A stretch of DNA of 57,967 bases. It comes from Oscillospiraceae bacterium. Lineage in GTDB: Bacteria > Bacillota > Clostridia > Christensenellales > Aristaeellaceae. The notes under the pieces were generated by a model. That model did no database searches. It worked only from the letters and a program-made list of their open reading frames with translations, and was not told where the DNA came from. A program made the translations under genes and the position numbers. The stretch is taken from positions 1 through 57,967 of the forward strand of contig JAIRSO010000069.1 in assembly GCA_031255415.1 (NCBI GenBank), given 5' to 3'. Below, piece after piece: positions 7,348 to 18,595 of this stretch; within the stretch, counting starts at the first letter, position 1; every line of letters begins with the position of its first letter.

Positions 7348-8172
7348 ATGAGGACGCGGTTGCGGTCGCTGAAAACGCCGTCGATTGAAACACCGTCGAT
7401 AGAAACGCTGTCGATGGGCGATAGTCCGCTGCACCGCGTCCATCCCGGCGTAAAGATGGTATGCGCGCTGGCGTTGATCGTGCTGACGCTGTCGTTCAGC
7501 CGGACGAGTTTCGCCGCGATGCTGCCGTTTCTATTGTATCCCAGCGTGGCTATAGGGATAAACGATATACCCGCGTCGCTGTTGGTTAAGCGATTGTTGG
7601 TCGCTCTGCCGTTCGCGGTGTTCGCGGGTATAACCAATTTGGTATCGGATCGCGAGGTGCTGTTTAGGCTGGGCGCCGTACCCGTGACTGGCGGCATGTC
7701 CGCTTGCGCTGGCATAATGCTTCGGACGCTGTTATGCGTGTCATACGCGCTGATACTGATGGCGGTCACTCCGTTCCCGGAGATAACCGCGCGGATGCGC
7801 GCGATCCATATCCCCGCGATATTCGTTCAAGTGCTGGAGACGACATACCGCTATACGGGCACGCTGGCGGACGAGGCGCGCGCTCTCGCGACTGCGTACC
7901 GGCTTCGCGCGGGATCGGATGACGCTGGCGTGAGGCTGGCTCACGCGGGCAGTTTAGTCGGCGGGTTGTTCCTGCGTTCTGCGGATCGCGCTGATCGAGT
8001 CTGGGCGGCTATGCGGTTGAGGGGATACGACTTGCGCGGCGTTCGCGCGGAGCCTAAGCCTATCTCCCTTCGGGATTGGATATTCCTGGCGGCGGTGTGC
8101 GGTTCGGGCGCGCTGATGCGTATAGTTGATATCCCCGCGCTGTTTGCCGCCGGGATCGCGAGGTTCTCCTGA
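7348..8172 (+). CDS. nikQ: ECF transporter T component (CbiQ/NikQ)
   Basis: Membrane scaffold that couples the ATPase to the metal-binding component. The 274-aa protein has several hydrophobic segments and, in the cytoplasmic region, the EARALATAYRLRAG and RADRVWAAMRLRGYD arginine motifs (A-R-G pattern) that contact the ATPase in ECF T proteins. The N-terminus includes a short tandem repeat, TPSIETPSIETLSM, just before the usual CbiQ start (MGDSPLHRVHPGVKM), so a later start is possible; the region 5' of 7348 has no strong RBS. The stop overlaps the ATPase start by one base. Confidence 0.9.
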   Translation: MRTRLRSLKTPSIETPSIETLSMGDSPLHRVHPGVKMVCALALIVLTLSFSRTSFAAMLPFLLYPSVAIGINDIPASLLVKRLLVALPFAVFAGITNLVSDREVLFRLGAVPVTGGMSACAGIMLRTLLCVSYALILMAVTPFPEITARMRAIHIPAIFVQVLETTYRYTGTLADEARALATAYRLRAGSDDAGVRLAHAGSLVGGLFLRSADRADRVWAAMRLRGYDLRGVRAEPKPISLRDWIFLAAVCGSGALMRIVDIPALFAAGIARFS

Positions 8173-8903
8173 TGCTTACCGTGAGCGGTCTGACCGTCGA
8201 GTATCCGGACGGCGGCAGAGGCGTTGCGGGCGTATCGTTCAGCATAACGGACGGCGAATCGGTCGCGCTGGTCGGCGGAAACGGCGCGGGTAAAACTACT
8301 CTGCTGTTAGCTCTAGCCGGCGTGCTGGCTGTCAAGGCCGGAACCGCCGCTGTAAACGGGCTTTCATATTCGCATAAAGACCGCGCGGAGTATCGCCGCT
8401 TGATAGGTCTGGTATTCCAGAACCCGGACGACATGCTATTCATGCCGCGCGTACTAGACGATATAATGTTTGGGCCGCGCAACCTAGGCATGACCGAACG
8501 CGACGCGCGTTGCCGCGCCGACGAGGTAATGGATGAACTGGGTATATCCCATCTCGCGTATCGCTCGCCGATGAAACTATCCGGCGGCGAGAAACGCATG
8601 GCAGGGCTGGCGGCTGTGCTGGCGATGCGTCCCAGCGTCCTGCTGCTTGACGAGCCGACCGCGTTCCTTGATCCTCGAGCGCGGCGCGCGCTGATCCGCG
8701 CTCTCGCGCGTCTGCCTCAATCCAAGCTTATCGCCACTCATGACCTTGCGTTCGCGGGCGGGTTGTGCGGCCGCGCGCTCCTGCTTAGCGACGGGAGACT
8801 GCGCGCGGACGGTTCATGCGCGGAGTTATTCGGCGACGGGTCGTTGATGGACGAGTGCGGGCTGGAGGCTGTCCCGCATACCAACGGGGAGGTTTCATTA
8901 TGA
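8172..8903 (+). CDS. nikO: ECF transporter ATPase (CbiO/NikO)
   Basis: ABC-type ATPase energising nickel uptake. In its 243 residues the Walker A is GGNGAGKTT, the Q-loop region VFQNPDDMLFMP, the signature LSGGEKRMAGLAAVLAM, Walker B VLLLDEPTAFLDP and the switch His in ATHDLAF. VFQNPDDQLF-like sequence after the Q-loop is typical of ECF ATPases. It is a single ATPase, as usual for dedicated (group I) nickel/cobalt ECF systems, completing nikMN-Q-O. The stop overlaps the next start as ATGA. Confidence 0.95.
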   Translation: MLTVSGLTVEYPDGGRGVAGVSFSITDGESVALVGGNGAGKTTLLLALAGVLAVKAGTAAVNGLSYSHKDRAEYRRLIGLVFQNPDDMLFMPRVLDDIMFGPRNLGMTERDARCRADEVMDELGISHLAYRSPMKLSGGEKRMAGLAAVLAMRPSVLLLDEPTAFLDPRARRALIRALARLPQSKLIATHDLAFAGGLCGRALLLSDGRLRADGSCAELFGDGSLMDECGLEAVPHTNGEVSL

Positions 8904-9805
8904 TACTGATCGATACCCATTGCGACACGCTATCGGTTATGGCTGGACTGGGCGGAGATATCAGCGTGACCGGGCAGACCATTACCCCTGAACGGATGCG
9001 CCAGGGCGGCGTGACTATGCAGGTGTGCACGCTGTTCGCGGGAGTGGACGGTCCCGCCGGCGATCCAGCCGGGCTGGCGCGCAAGCAACTGGCGGCTGCG
9101 CGCGGCTTCACGGACGAAGGGATCAAACATATCAAAGAGTTCGGCGAGATAGAGGACGGTGCGCCGAGCATACTGCTGTCGGTCGAGGGCGCGGAAATAT
9201 TCGAGGGTTCGATGGAGTCGCTGCGCTGGTATTACGACGCTGGAGTTAGGATGTGCGCGCTCACGTGGAACCATGAGAACGAGTTGGGCTATCCTCACTG
9301 CAAGGATTCGGAGAAACCGCTCAAACCCTTCGGCTGGGAAGCCGTTCGCGAGATGAACGGATTAGGCGTGGCTGTCGATGTGTCGCATCTGGGCACGGGC
9401 GGGTTCTGGGATTTGATCGAGCGCGCGGAGAAACCGCCGATGGCCTCGCATTCATGCTGTCTCGCGCTTCAGCCCAGGTTCACCCGCAATCTGTCCGACG
9501 ATCAGATCAAGGCGCTGATTGAGCGTGGCGGCTGGATCGGCATGAATTTCTGCAGCGCGTTCCTGTCCGACGCGAGAGCGACGCTCGACGATATCGTCCG
9601 GCACATCGCGCATATCGCGGAGTTGGGCGGGGTGCGTAACGTTGGATTCGGCAGCGACTTCGACGGTATCCCATGCAACCCGATAGGCCTGGACGGACCG
9701 CACGACTTCCCGAATCTGATATCCGCGCTGCGCGGACTGTTCACTCCAGAGGAGGTCGAGGGTATCGCCGGGCTGAACTTCATCGAGTACTCGAAGCGGC
9801 TGTAA
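8900..9805 (+). CDS. Membrane dipeptidase family M19 (renal dipeptidase-like)
   Basis: Binuclear zinc amidohydrolase that cleaves dipeptides, often L,D or D,D types. The 301-aa protein starts MILIDTHCDTL (DxHxD metal motif), has LLSVEGAE supplying the bridging glutamate, LTWNHENELG, VDVSHLG, SHSCCLALQPRFTRNLSDDQ and GFGSDFDGI, the conserved M19 blocks in order. The ATG at 8900 overlaps the nikO stop and follows GGGGAGG; a longer frame from 8816 runs inside nikO and is not credible. It is the last gene of the lar/nik operon, so translational coupling is expected, but no NPN-related role of M19 enzymes is known to me. The 96 bases to the next gene show no clear terminator. Confidence 0.9.
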   Translation: MILIDTHCDTLSVMAGLGGDISVTGQTITPERMRQGGVTMQVCTLFAGVDGPAGDPAGLARKQLAAARGFTDEGIKHIKEFGEIEDGAPSILLSVEGAEIFEGSMESLRWYYDAGVRMCALTWNHENELGYPHCKDSEKPLKPFGWEAVREMNGLGVAVDVSHLGTGGFWDLIERAEKPPMASHSCCLALQPRFTRNLSDDQIKALIERGGWIGMNFCSAFLSDARATLDDIVRHIAHIAELGGVRNVGFGSDFDGIPCNPIGLDGPHDFPNLISALRGLFTPEEVEGIAGLNFIEYSKRL

Positions 9806-9901
9806 TTATATTATAAATTTTCAGGCGGCTGCTCGTTCTGTTTTCCTCCCGCGCCGCACACAATAGAACAATCAGATTCCAAGCTGTGGGGAGGGAGCGG
9901 A

Positions 9902-11107
9902 ATGCCGAATAACTACCGCCGTTCCTTGACGCGCGCGGCGCGCCGGGGAGCTTGTTTGCTGATGGGTTTGCTGCTGATGGCGGCGTGCGTGCCGCCTGCC
10001 CTGGCCGAGAGCGGCGCGCCGCTGGAGACCGGCAGTCCGTTCGACATGCAGTCGCCTGCGTATATATTGGTCGAGGCGCAGACGGGCCAGGTCATATTCG
10101 AGAAGAACGCGGACGACAAGCGTCCCGTCGCGAGTATCACGAAACTGATGCCGATACTGCTGACGCTTGAGGAACTGGATCGCGGCGTGATCAAGCTTAC
10201 CGACAAGGTGCATTGCTCCGCGAACGCGGCGGGGATGGGTGGATCACAGGCGCTGCTGGACGCGAATACGCTGTACCCGCTGGAAGATCTATTCAAGTCG
10301 ATGATCGTGGCTAGCGCGAACGACAGCGCGGTCGCCGTCGCGGAGTATCTCAACGGCAGCGAGGAGGCGTTTGTCAAACGCATGAACGAGCGCGCCGCGC
10401 AGCTAGGCATGACGAACACCCATTATAAGAATGTAACGGGCTTGCCCGCCGACGGACAATACACGACCGCGAGGGACGTAGCCGCGCTGTCGCGCGAGGT
10501 GGGTAAACACCCGTTGTACTTCAAGTACAGCACCATATGGATGGATACCCTCACACACCCCAGCGGCAGAGCGACCGATTTGACGAATACCAACCGCCTA
10601 ATCCGGTTCTACGAAGGCGCGGACGGGTTCAAGACGGGATCGACCAACGAGGCGCGGTATTGCCTGTCCGCGACCGCGCGCAGAGGCGACACGCGGATGA
10701 TAGCGGTGGTGCTGGGCACTCCGGCAAGCCAAACGCGCTTTGACGAGGCGCGTAAGATGCTGGAGTATGGTTTCGCGAATTATCAGTTGAATCCAGTGGC
10801 GAAGGCGGGAGATCTGCTGGGCGCGGAGGCTCCGGTTAGGTTCGGCGCGAGGGACGGAGTGCCAGCCGCGATAGGCGCGGATGTGAACCTGCTGCTGACC
10901 AAGGGCAAGGAACGCGATCTAGCCATAGAGGTCACTCTGCCAGAATCGTTGCCCGCGCCGGTTAGGAAGGGCGATCCAATAGGCGAAGTTAAAGTGACGC
11001 TGAACGGGGAGACGGTGCTGACCGTGCCCGCAGTAGCGGCGATGGATGTGCTGTATCCAGGATTCGTCGAGGGTGTGCTTACCATTATGCGGAATTGGAA
11101 GGTGTAG
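9902..11107 (+). CDS. Serine-type D-Ala-D-Ala carboxypeptidase (DacF/DacB-like)
   Basis: Low-molecular-weight penicillin-binding protein that trims pentapeptides in peptidoglycan. The 401-aa precursor has a signal peptide (charged start, hydrophobic core at 18-35, cleavage likely after PALA), the active-site SITK at 78-81, SAN at 138-140 and KTG at 244-246, followed by the beta-rich C-terminal domain (about 290-375) and an amphipathic tail for membrane attachment. GGGGAGGGAGCGG precedes the ATG. Resemblance to sporulation DacF/DacB and the sporulation genes nearby suggest a role in spore peptidoglycan, but a vegetative DacA-type role cannot be excluded. A hairpin repeat element follows the gene. 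Confidence 0.92.
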   Translation: MPNNYRRSLTRAARRGACLLMGLLLMAACVPPALAESGAPLETGSPFDMQSPAYILVEAQTGQVIFEKNADDKRPVASITKLMPILLTLEELDRGVIKLTDKVHCSANAAGMGGSQALLDANTLYPLEDLFKSMIVASANDSAVAVAEYLNGSEEAFVKRMNERAAQLGMTNTHYKNVTGLPADGQYTTARDVAALSREVGKHPLYFKYSTIWMDTLTHPSGRATDLTNTNRLIRFYEGADGFKTGSTNEARYCLSATARRGDTRMIAVVLGTPASQTRFDEARKMLEYGFANYQLNPVAKAGDLLGAEAPVRFGARDGVPAAIGADVNLLLTKGKERDLAIEVTLPESLPAPVRKGDPIGEVKVTLNGETVLTVPAVAAMDVLYPGFVEGVLTIMRNWKV

Positions 11108-11158
11108 GGGGAGTGTATCCTAGAGGCGCATACTCACCTCAAGGTATAGCGCGATTTA

Positions 11159-11357
11159 GGGTACGGGGCGCGTTTCCATACAAGGGTTTGTTGTAAGTGC
11201 GCTTACAACAAACCCTGTCCCCATTTTGGCACGATAACGCAACACGCCGTCAAGGTCGGGTAGTATTTTCCGATGCGCATACCGGACGGACACGGTATGC
11301 GCATCGGAAAATCTCCACCCTACCCTTGACGGCTAGTAGGGATAGCCTCCAGGCGGG
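11159..11357. repeat. Two-hairpin dispersed repeat, copy 1
   Basis: About 199 bases that recur in reverse-complement orientation at 22544-22742 with roughly five substitutions. It contains hairpin A (11183-11216: arms AGGGTTTGTTGTAAG around TGCG) and hairpin B, whose inner arms are TTTTCCGATGCGCATACCG and its complement around GACGGACA, with outer arms starting GCCGTCAAGG and ending CTTGACGGC. This copy sits between the convergent 3' ends of the dacB-like gene and gyrA. No ORF. Confidence 0.9.
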
Positions 11358-11389
11358 GCGTTAACGCGCAGAGGCTCTATGCCCCATGC

Positions 11390-13951
11390 TTACTCCTCTT
11401 GGGCGGCGATAGGCTCTGTGGATTCCGCGCCGTCCTCCGGCTCCGCTGATTCCTCCGGTTCGGCTAGCGCGACGGCTACTACCTGCGTGTTCTCGCCAAT
11501 CCGCATCAGCCGCACACCCTGCGATACCCTGCCGCATACCCGGATCGAATCAACAGGCGTGCGTATTATCGTGCCGTCGTCAGTCATCAGCATCAGGTCT
11601 TGATCCGCGCGCACTAGCAACTGCTCCGCTAATAAGCCGGTCTTTTCCGTCAGATCCATCGCCTTGACCCCCTTGCCCCCACGCGATATCTTCCGATACT
11701 CGTCTATCGCGGTGCGCTTGCCGTACCCCAGCGATGTGATCGATAATACCTGCGTGTCCGGCTCGACTACGCTTAACGCTATTACCTCGTCTCCGTCCGC
11801 TAAATCTATCGCGCGCACGCCGACCGCCTGCCTCCCCATGTCGCGCACGTCGGACTCCCCGAACCGTATCGCCATTCCTTGGCGCGTTCCCAACAATAGC
11901 TCGTGCGTGCCGTCGGTTAGCTCGGTGCCGATCAATTCATCGCCCTCGCGCAGACTGATCGCGATTAATCCGCTCGTGCGCAGATTGCGGAACTCGCTGA
12001 GCGCCGTCTTCTTGATCTGCCCGCCGCGCGTGGCCATTACTAGGAACGAGTTGTTAAGCCGATCCGTATCATCGGTCTGGATAGTGATCATCGCAGTGAC
12101 CTTCTCGCCGCCGTCTAGGTTCAGTACGTTCACTATAGCAGAGCCTCGCGCCGTGCGACTGGCCTCGCCTATCTCGTAACACTTCAGCCCGTATACGCGC
12201 CCGCGGTTCGTGAAAAACAATATATCGTCGTGCGTCGAGCATACGCACATCCGCTCTACATAATCCTCCTCGCGCGTGGTCATGCCCGTCACGCCGCGTC
12301 CGCCCCGCGCCTGGCTGCGATACGTCCGCTTCGCTAAACGCTTCACATACCCGAAATGCGTCAGCGATACGACCATATCCTCCTCCTGTATCAAGTCGGC
12401 GATATCGATCTCTCCCTCTATAGCCTCTATGCCGGTGCGGCGCGGATCGGCAAACTTGCGCCGTATCTCCAGTATCTCCGCCTTTATGATATCCAGTATC
12501 ATCGGCTCGTTTTGGAGCACGGCGCGCAGATGGCTTATCATCTCGCGCAGTCGCTCCAACTCCTCGAATAGGCGGTCGCTCTCCAGTCCGGTCAAGCGTC
12601 CCAGACGCATATCCAGTATCGCCTGCGCCTGCGGATCGCTGAACCCGAACGTCTCCTGCAGCGCCGCCCTCGCCAGAGGCATCGTCTTGCTCTGGCGGAT
12701 GATCCTCACTACCTCGTCTATGTGCTCCAGCGCCAACAGCAGCCCGTCCAGTATGTGCGCGCGCGCCTCCGCTTTCTCCAGCTCATAGCGGCAGCGTCTG
12801 GTGATCACATCCTTCTGATGTTCCAGATATACGCTCAACGCCTGCTTGAGGTTGAGCACGCGAGGCTCCCCGTCCACCAGCGCCAGCAGTATCACGCCGA
12901 ACGTATCCTGCAGTTGCGTATGCTTATACAGGAAGTTGAGCACAACGCTCGGGTTTACGTCTCGCTTTAACTCGATGACGATGCGCATACCGCTGCGGTC
13001 GGATTCGTCGCGGATGTCGGATAATCCGTCCAGACGCTTCTCATGCACCAGTTCAGCTATCTTCTCGATCAGCTTGGCCTTGTTGACCATGTACGGAATC
13101 TCTGTTACTACGATGCGCTGGCGGTTCGAGGTCATCGGCTCGATCTCGCTGCGCGAACGCGTGACGATCCTGCCCCTGCCCGTGCGGTACGCCTCCAGTA
13201 TCCCGGCTCTGCCCAGTATCACGCCGCCCGTGGGATAGTCCGGCCCCTGTATAAACTGCGTTAGCTGCTCGATGGTCGCGTCCGGATACTCCATCAGATG
13301 CACTACCGCGTCTATAACCTCGCCCAGGTTGTGCGGCGGGATGTTCGTAGCCATGCCTACCGCTATCCCGCTCGACCCGTTGACCAGCAGGTTCGGGAAC
13401 CGCGCGGGCAGAACCGCCGGCTGCTGCAGCGTGTTGTCGAAGTTGGGGTAGAAATCTACGGTTTCCTTCTCCAGATCGGCGATCATCTCCAGAGTGATCC
13501 TGGCCATGCGCGCTTCCGTGTACCGCATCGCCGCCGCGCCGTCTCCGTCCACGGAGCCGAAGTTGCCCTGCCCCTCCACCAACTGATACCGCGTCGTGAA
13601 CGGTTGAGCCAGCCTGACCATCGCGTCGTATACCGCCGTGTCGCCGTGGGGGTGGAACTTTCCCAGCACGTCGCCGACTATGCGCACCGACTTGCGGAAC
13701 GGTTTGTCCGGAGTCATGCCCAACTCGTGCATCGTGTACAGGATGCGCCGGTGCACGGGCTTGAGTCCGTCGCGCGCGTCCGGCAGAGCGCGGTTGATTA
13801 TAACCGCCATCGCGTAGGAGATGAACGACTTTTGCATCTCCTCTTCGATGTTGATCGGGGTCAGTTTTGCCGCGCCCGCCGCCGGCGCGAGACCCGCGCC
13901 GTTTGTTCCGTCCTCGGCCGGCGCGCCCGTGACCATCGGTTCGTCCGCCAT
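11390..13951 (-). CDS. gyrA: DNA gyrase subunit A
   Basis: Breakage-reunion subunit of gyrase. The 853-aa protein has the winged-helix/tower domain with catalytic tyrosine Tyr144 in [11 protein letters not shown], the quinolone-determining loop [10 protein letters not shown] with Thr105 at the position of E. coli Ser83, and six-bladed C-terminal repeats beginning with the GyrA-box-like [10 protein letters not shown]. The N-terminus has an extra Ala/Gly-rich stretch of ~28 residues before [26 protein letters not shown] precedes the ATG. gyrB lies 11 bases upstream, so the two form a gyrB-gyrA operon. The C-terminus is acidic ([18 protein letters not shown]), as in many GyrA tails. Confidence 0.97.
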   Translation of the reverse strand: MADEPMVTGAPAEDGTNGAGLAPAAGAAKLTPINIEEEMQKSFISYAMAVIINRALPDARDGLKPVHRRILYTMHELGMTPDKPFRKSVRIVGDVLGKFHPHGDTAVYDAMVRLAQPFTTRYQLVEGQGNFGSVDGDGAAAMRYTEARMARITLEMIADLEKETVDFYPNFDNTLQQPAVLPARFPNLLVNGSSGIAVGMATNIPPHNLGEVIDAVVHLMEYPDATIEQLTQFIQGPDYPTGGVILGRAGILEAYRTGRGRIVTRSRSEIEPMTSNRQRIVVTEIPYMVNKAKLIEKIAELVHEKRLDGLSDIRDESDRSGMRIVIELKRDVNPSVVLNFLYKHTQLQDTFGVILLALVDGEPRVLNLKQALSVYLEHQKDVITRRCRYELEKAEARAHILDGLLLALEHIDEVVRIIRQSKTMPLARAALQETFGFSDPQAQAILDMRLGRLTGLESDRLFEELERLREMISHLRAVLQNEPMILDIIKAEILEIRRKFADPRRTGIEAIEGEIDIADLIQEEDMVVSLTHFGYVKRLAKRTYRSQARGGRGVTGMTTREEDYVERMCVCSTHDDILFFTNRGRVYGLKCYEIGEASRTARGSAIVNVLNLDGGEKVTAMITIQTDDTDRLNNSFLVMATRGGQIKKTALSEFRNLRTSGLIAISLREGDELIGTELTDGTHELLLGTRQGMAIRFGESDVRDMGRQAVGVRAIDLADGDEVIALSVVEPDTQVLSITSLGYGKRTAIDEYRKISRGGKGVKAMDLTEKTGLLAEQLLVRADQDLMLMTDDGTIIRTPVDSIRVCGRVSQGVRLMRIGENTQVVAVALAEPEESAEPEDGAESTEPIAAQEE

Positions 13952-13962
13952 GCGTTCCCTCC

Positions 13963-16014
<2,052 letters not shown>

Positions 16015-16065
16015 CTATTGAAAGAAAAGGACGGCGGGCACGTGGAAGGCGCTCCCGCGCCAGAT

Positions 16066-16106
16066 AGAACGCATCCCCCGGCGCTAAGCGGCGGAGGACG
16101 CGTTCT
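16066..16106 (-). terminator. Imperfect stem-loop upstream of gyrB
   Basis: AGAACGC-TCC at 16066-16076 pairs imperfectly with GGACGCGTTCT at 16096-16106 around a GC-rich centre. It lies 44 bases downstream of the 16150-16449 gene on the minus strand. There is no T-run, so termination is only a possibility. Confidence 0.35.
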
Positions 16107-16149
16107 TCGGGAATGCCATCCTAAACGCTAGAGCGGACGCTCCAACAAA

Positions 16150-16449
16150 TTATTGCTTCTTAGCGCAGTTATCCGCGCTCAACAGATTGGTTACGCAGCA
16201 CAGCGCGCACGCCAGCGGATCGACTACCTCCACCATCCTGCCGCGCAATATATCGATGCTGTCCACAGCCTCGTCAGCGTTAGGCCACGCGGCTCCGCCC
16301 GTCAGCCCCAGCGCGTAACTCAACGCGTCGCTCTCTAGCTCGGATATCCTCGCGGCGGAAGCCTGCGCGTCGCTCAACGCCATCAATACGTGCAGCATCA
16401 CGCCTACGGTATCGCTTGGGATCGTTTGCTCAACGATGTTGTACTCCAT
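16150..16449 (-). CDS. Unrecognised small protein (99 aa)
   Basis: I do not recognise this family. From the ATG at 16449 the protein starts MEYNIVEQTIPSDTVGVMLHV and is predicted mostly helical, with the middle rich in Ala, Asp and Ser (SDAQASAARISELESDALSYAL) and two cysteines in CALCCVTN near the C-terminus, ending DNCAKKQ. No membrane segment or signal peptide is evident. GGAG eight bases upstream of the ATG supports this start over a GTG at 16458. It lies between a longer unrecognised gene (upstream, same strand, separated by a perfect hairpin) and gyrB. Confidence 0.6.
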   Translation of the reverse strand: MEYNIVEQTIPSDTVGVMLHVLMALSDAQASAARISELESDALSYALGLTGGAAWPNADEAVDSIDILRGRMVEVVDPLACALCCVTNLLSADNCAKKQ

Positions 16450-16489
16450 GACAGTCACTCCAATTGTATAGCGAAAAGGTTAAATAGAA

Positions 16490-16520
16490 CCAAAGACGCC
16501 GATCATGTCGGCGTCTTTGG
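16490..16520 (-). terminator. Perfect 13-bp stem-loop overlapping the 3' end of the 16503 gene
   Basis: CCAAAGACGCCGA (16490-16502) pairs perfectly with 16508-16520 around TCATG. The right arm encodes the final PPKTPT codons of the minus-strand gene and the loop contains its stop codon. After the stem the minus strand reads GGTTCTATTTAACC, only moderately T-rich, so it may attenuate rather than fully terminate. Confidence 0.55.
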
Positions 16521-17525
16521 CGGCTTAGGCGGCTTGCGCGCGGGCGCGTATACCGTTCCCCTCTCGGGCACGACGGGTCTTGACGTATCCCTCGGCGAGG
16601 CAACGGGCTTTATCGCGGCGGCCTTCACAGGATTGCCGGGCTTGACAAGCGGGCTTGCGGCAGCCGTTTTCTGCGTCGGCATGGGTGCGCGCGGCTGCGG
16701 TTTCGCTTGCGGCTGCGCCTCCTGCGCGAACGCGACCTTCCGCAGCGCTCGATCGCGCATCGCCGCTCCGCCTCCCGATATCGATCGGAGAAGCATCTCG
16801 GCTAACTGAACCTTTGGATCGGTCGGTACGGGTTTGGGTTTCGGTTCCGGAATGGGAGCGGGTTCCGGCTCGGGTTGCGGTTCCGGTTCGACCGCCGCCT
16901 CCGCGACCGTTTCGATTATTTCAGCCGCCTCGACGGTTTCTACGGTTTCGATTGTTGCCGTAACCTCTTGCGCGACCGTCTCGATCGCGTCCGCAGCCGG
17001 GTTCTCGTCCGGTTCGTCCGCCGGCACTTCGGCGGTTTCCTCCGGCTCGTCGTCCAGGTTCACCATATCGTCGGCGAGTATGCCCGTCCGCTCGTCGATG
17101 GAGTCCGGTATGTCGAGGATGGCTATGTCCGACGGATCGACAATCGGGCCCATCGCGTTCGTGTACTCGGCGGGCGTGACGGCGCGCTCGCCGTCGTTGA
17201 TCATGATATCCCGCCAGACCGTTTTTTCACTGACGGGCGCGGCGGGTATGTTGAATCTTATTTTCTCCATCTGGCTATCGACGACCTCCTCGTATATCGT
17301 ACCGCTGGATGTAATCACGCGGTGACGGATGCTTCGACCGGGTTCGCGCCGTTTCGCGCGCCGCGCGCGCATAGCCGCGCTCCAGCTCGAGCCCGCGGCG
17401 CGTTTTAATCCGCGCGAACCGGGCGGCTCATCCCGAACGGGGGCTTTGACGAACTTGAGCGTGTCAAACCGAAACGCGCGCGACTCGCGCCCCGCGACCT
17501 CGGTGAACGTGTAGAAATCCGGCAT
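16503..17525 (-). CDS. Unrecognised Pro/Glu-rich protein (340 aa)
   Basis: Not recognised. From the ATG at 17525 (GGAGG upstream; MPDFYTFTEVAGRESRAFRF) the N-terminal ~150 residues look folded, with ITSSGTIYEEVVDSQMEKIR and TVWRDIMINDGERAVTPAEY. The middle (about 155-215) is acidic and repetitive (ETVAQEVTATIETVETVEAA), then a Pro-Glu/Pro-Lys run (EPEPQPEPEPAPIPEPKPKP) leads to a basic, Pro/Ala-rich tail. No signal peptide or membrane segment. Repetitive acid/proline proteins next to spoIIGA-sigE might be coat or scaffold proteins, but that is a guess. It is divergent from spoIIGA with 182 bases between. Confidence 0.6.
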   Translation of the reverse strand: MPDFYTFTEVAGRESRAFRFDTLKFVKAPVRDEPPGSRGLKRAAGSSWSAAMRARRAKRREPGRSIRHRVITSSGTIYEEVVDSQMEKIRFNIPAAPVSEKTVWRDIMINDGERAVTPAEYTNAMGPIVDPSDIAILDIPDSIDERTGILADDMVNLDDEPEETAEVPADEPDENPAADAIETVAQEVTATIETVETVEAAEIIETVAEAAVEPEPQPEPEPAPIPEPKPKPVPTDPKVQLAEMLLRSISGGGAAMRDRALRKVAFAQEAQPQAKPQPRAPMPTQKTAAASPLVKPGNPVKAAAIKPVASPRDTSRPVVPERGTVYAPARKPPKPPKTPT

Positions 17526-17707
17526 GGCGGCCTCCCCCCGTTCGCGTCCCACCGCGTGATAAAGAAGCTTACGACCAGTGTATGCGCAAAAGGCCCGAAT
17601 GTGTACCTAAAGCCTTCCCGCCCGCATCCTGTCGAACGCATGCCCGTATTCGCGGCGCGAATCGACCGCCCGGCGCGTCCGCGCACCCTATACTGCATAT
17701 AAACGAC

Positions 17708-18595
17708 ATGGTCGTAATGGTTAGCATGATATCAATAGAACTGTTCTTCCTGGTAAACGCCGCGCTGAACGCATGGCTTATGACGCTTGCGCTCAAATGG
17801 CTGGACGCTGGACGACCCGGATTCAAGCGCGTGGCGCTGTCCGCCTCGCTGGGCGGGATATACGCCTGCGCGGCATGGATGAACGCGTCGCTTCCGCTGC
17901 GCGGCGCCGCGGTATCGCTGCCCGTCGCTCTATTGATGTCGAGGATCGCGGGCGGATCGCAGCGGCTTAGCGTGACGCTCAAGACGGCGGGATTCTTCCT
18001 AGCCGCCGCCGCGCTTAACGCCGGAGCCGCGTACGCGCTGACCGCCATGATCCCCGGATTATACCCGACGCTCGCGGCTGCGCTGGCGTGCGCGGCCTCC
18101 GGAGCGGCGGCTCAAGCGTTCGTTGGATCAAGGCGCAGGGCGAGGCTGACATACGGACGCATCCGCATGCGTTTCCGCAGCGCGCAATGGTCGTTCGACG
18201 CTGCGGTGGATACGGGCAACCAGGCCATCGATCCCGTTAGCGGGCTGCCCGTGGTCGTGATGCGCCGCGAGGAGGCCGCCAAGCGGTTCCCGTCGCTGGA
18301 CGAAGACGCTCTGCCGGAAGGCATGCGCTTGATCCCGGTACGGACCGTATCCGGCACGGCGCTGCTGCCCTGCTTCACACCGGAGGCGATAACATGGAAC
18401 GAGCAGCCGATCCAAGCCGCCGTGGCGGTGGCTCCGCGCGGACTGATTACGGTGGCGCTCGCGCCGTCGTGCCTGGCCGAGACGAACGGTTCCGCTCCCG
18501 CGCGAGGCGGGCGCTCCCGCCTATGGCCATCCCGCGCCAGCGAATCGAGCGGGACGGCGCGAAGATCGGATACGACGAGGAGGACTCCGGCATGA
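17708..18595 (+). CDS. spoIIGA: Sigma-E processing peptidase SpoIIGA
   Basis: Membrane aspartic protease that removes the pro-sequence of SigE in the mother cell. The protein (295 aa from 17708) starts with five hydrophobic helices beginning [20 protein letters not shown]; the C-terminal soluble half carries the catalytic [20 protein letters not shown]. The start is uncertain: ATGs at 17708, 17717 and 17726 are all possible and none has a strong RBS, but the longer frame to 17582 is not helical. The C-terminal ~40 residues (after [11 protein letters not shown]) are Ser/Arg-rich and unlike the usual end. The stop overlaps the sigE start as ATGA. Confidence 0.9.
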   Translation: MVVMVSMISIELFFLVNAALNAWLMTLALKWLDAGRPGFKRVALSASLGGIYACAAWMNASLPLRGAAVSLPVALLMSRIAGGSQRLSVTLKTAGFFLAAAALNAGAAYALTAMIPGLYPTLAAALACAASGAAAQAFVGSRRRARLTYGRIRMRFRSAQWSFDAAVDTGNQAIDPVSGLPVVVMRREEAAKRFPSLDEDALPEGMRLIPVRTVSGTALLPCFTPEAITWNEQPIQAAVAVAPRGLITVALAPSCLAETNGSAPARGGRSRLWPSRASESSGTARRSDTTRRTPA

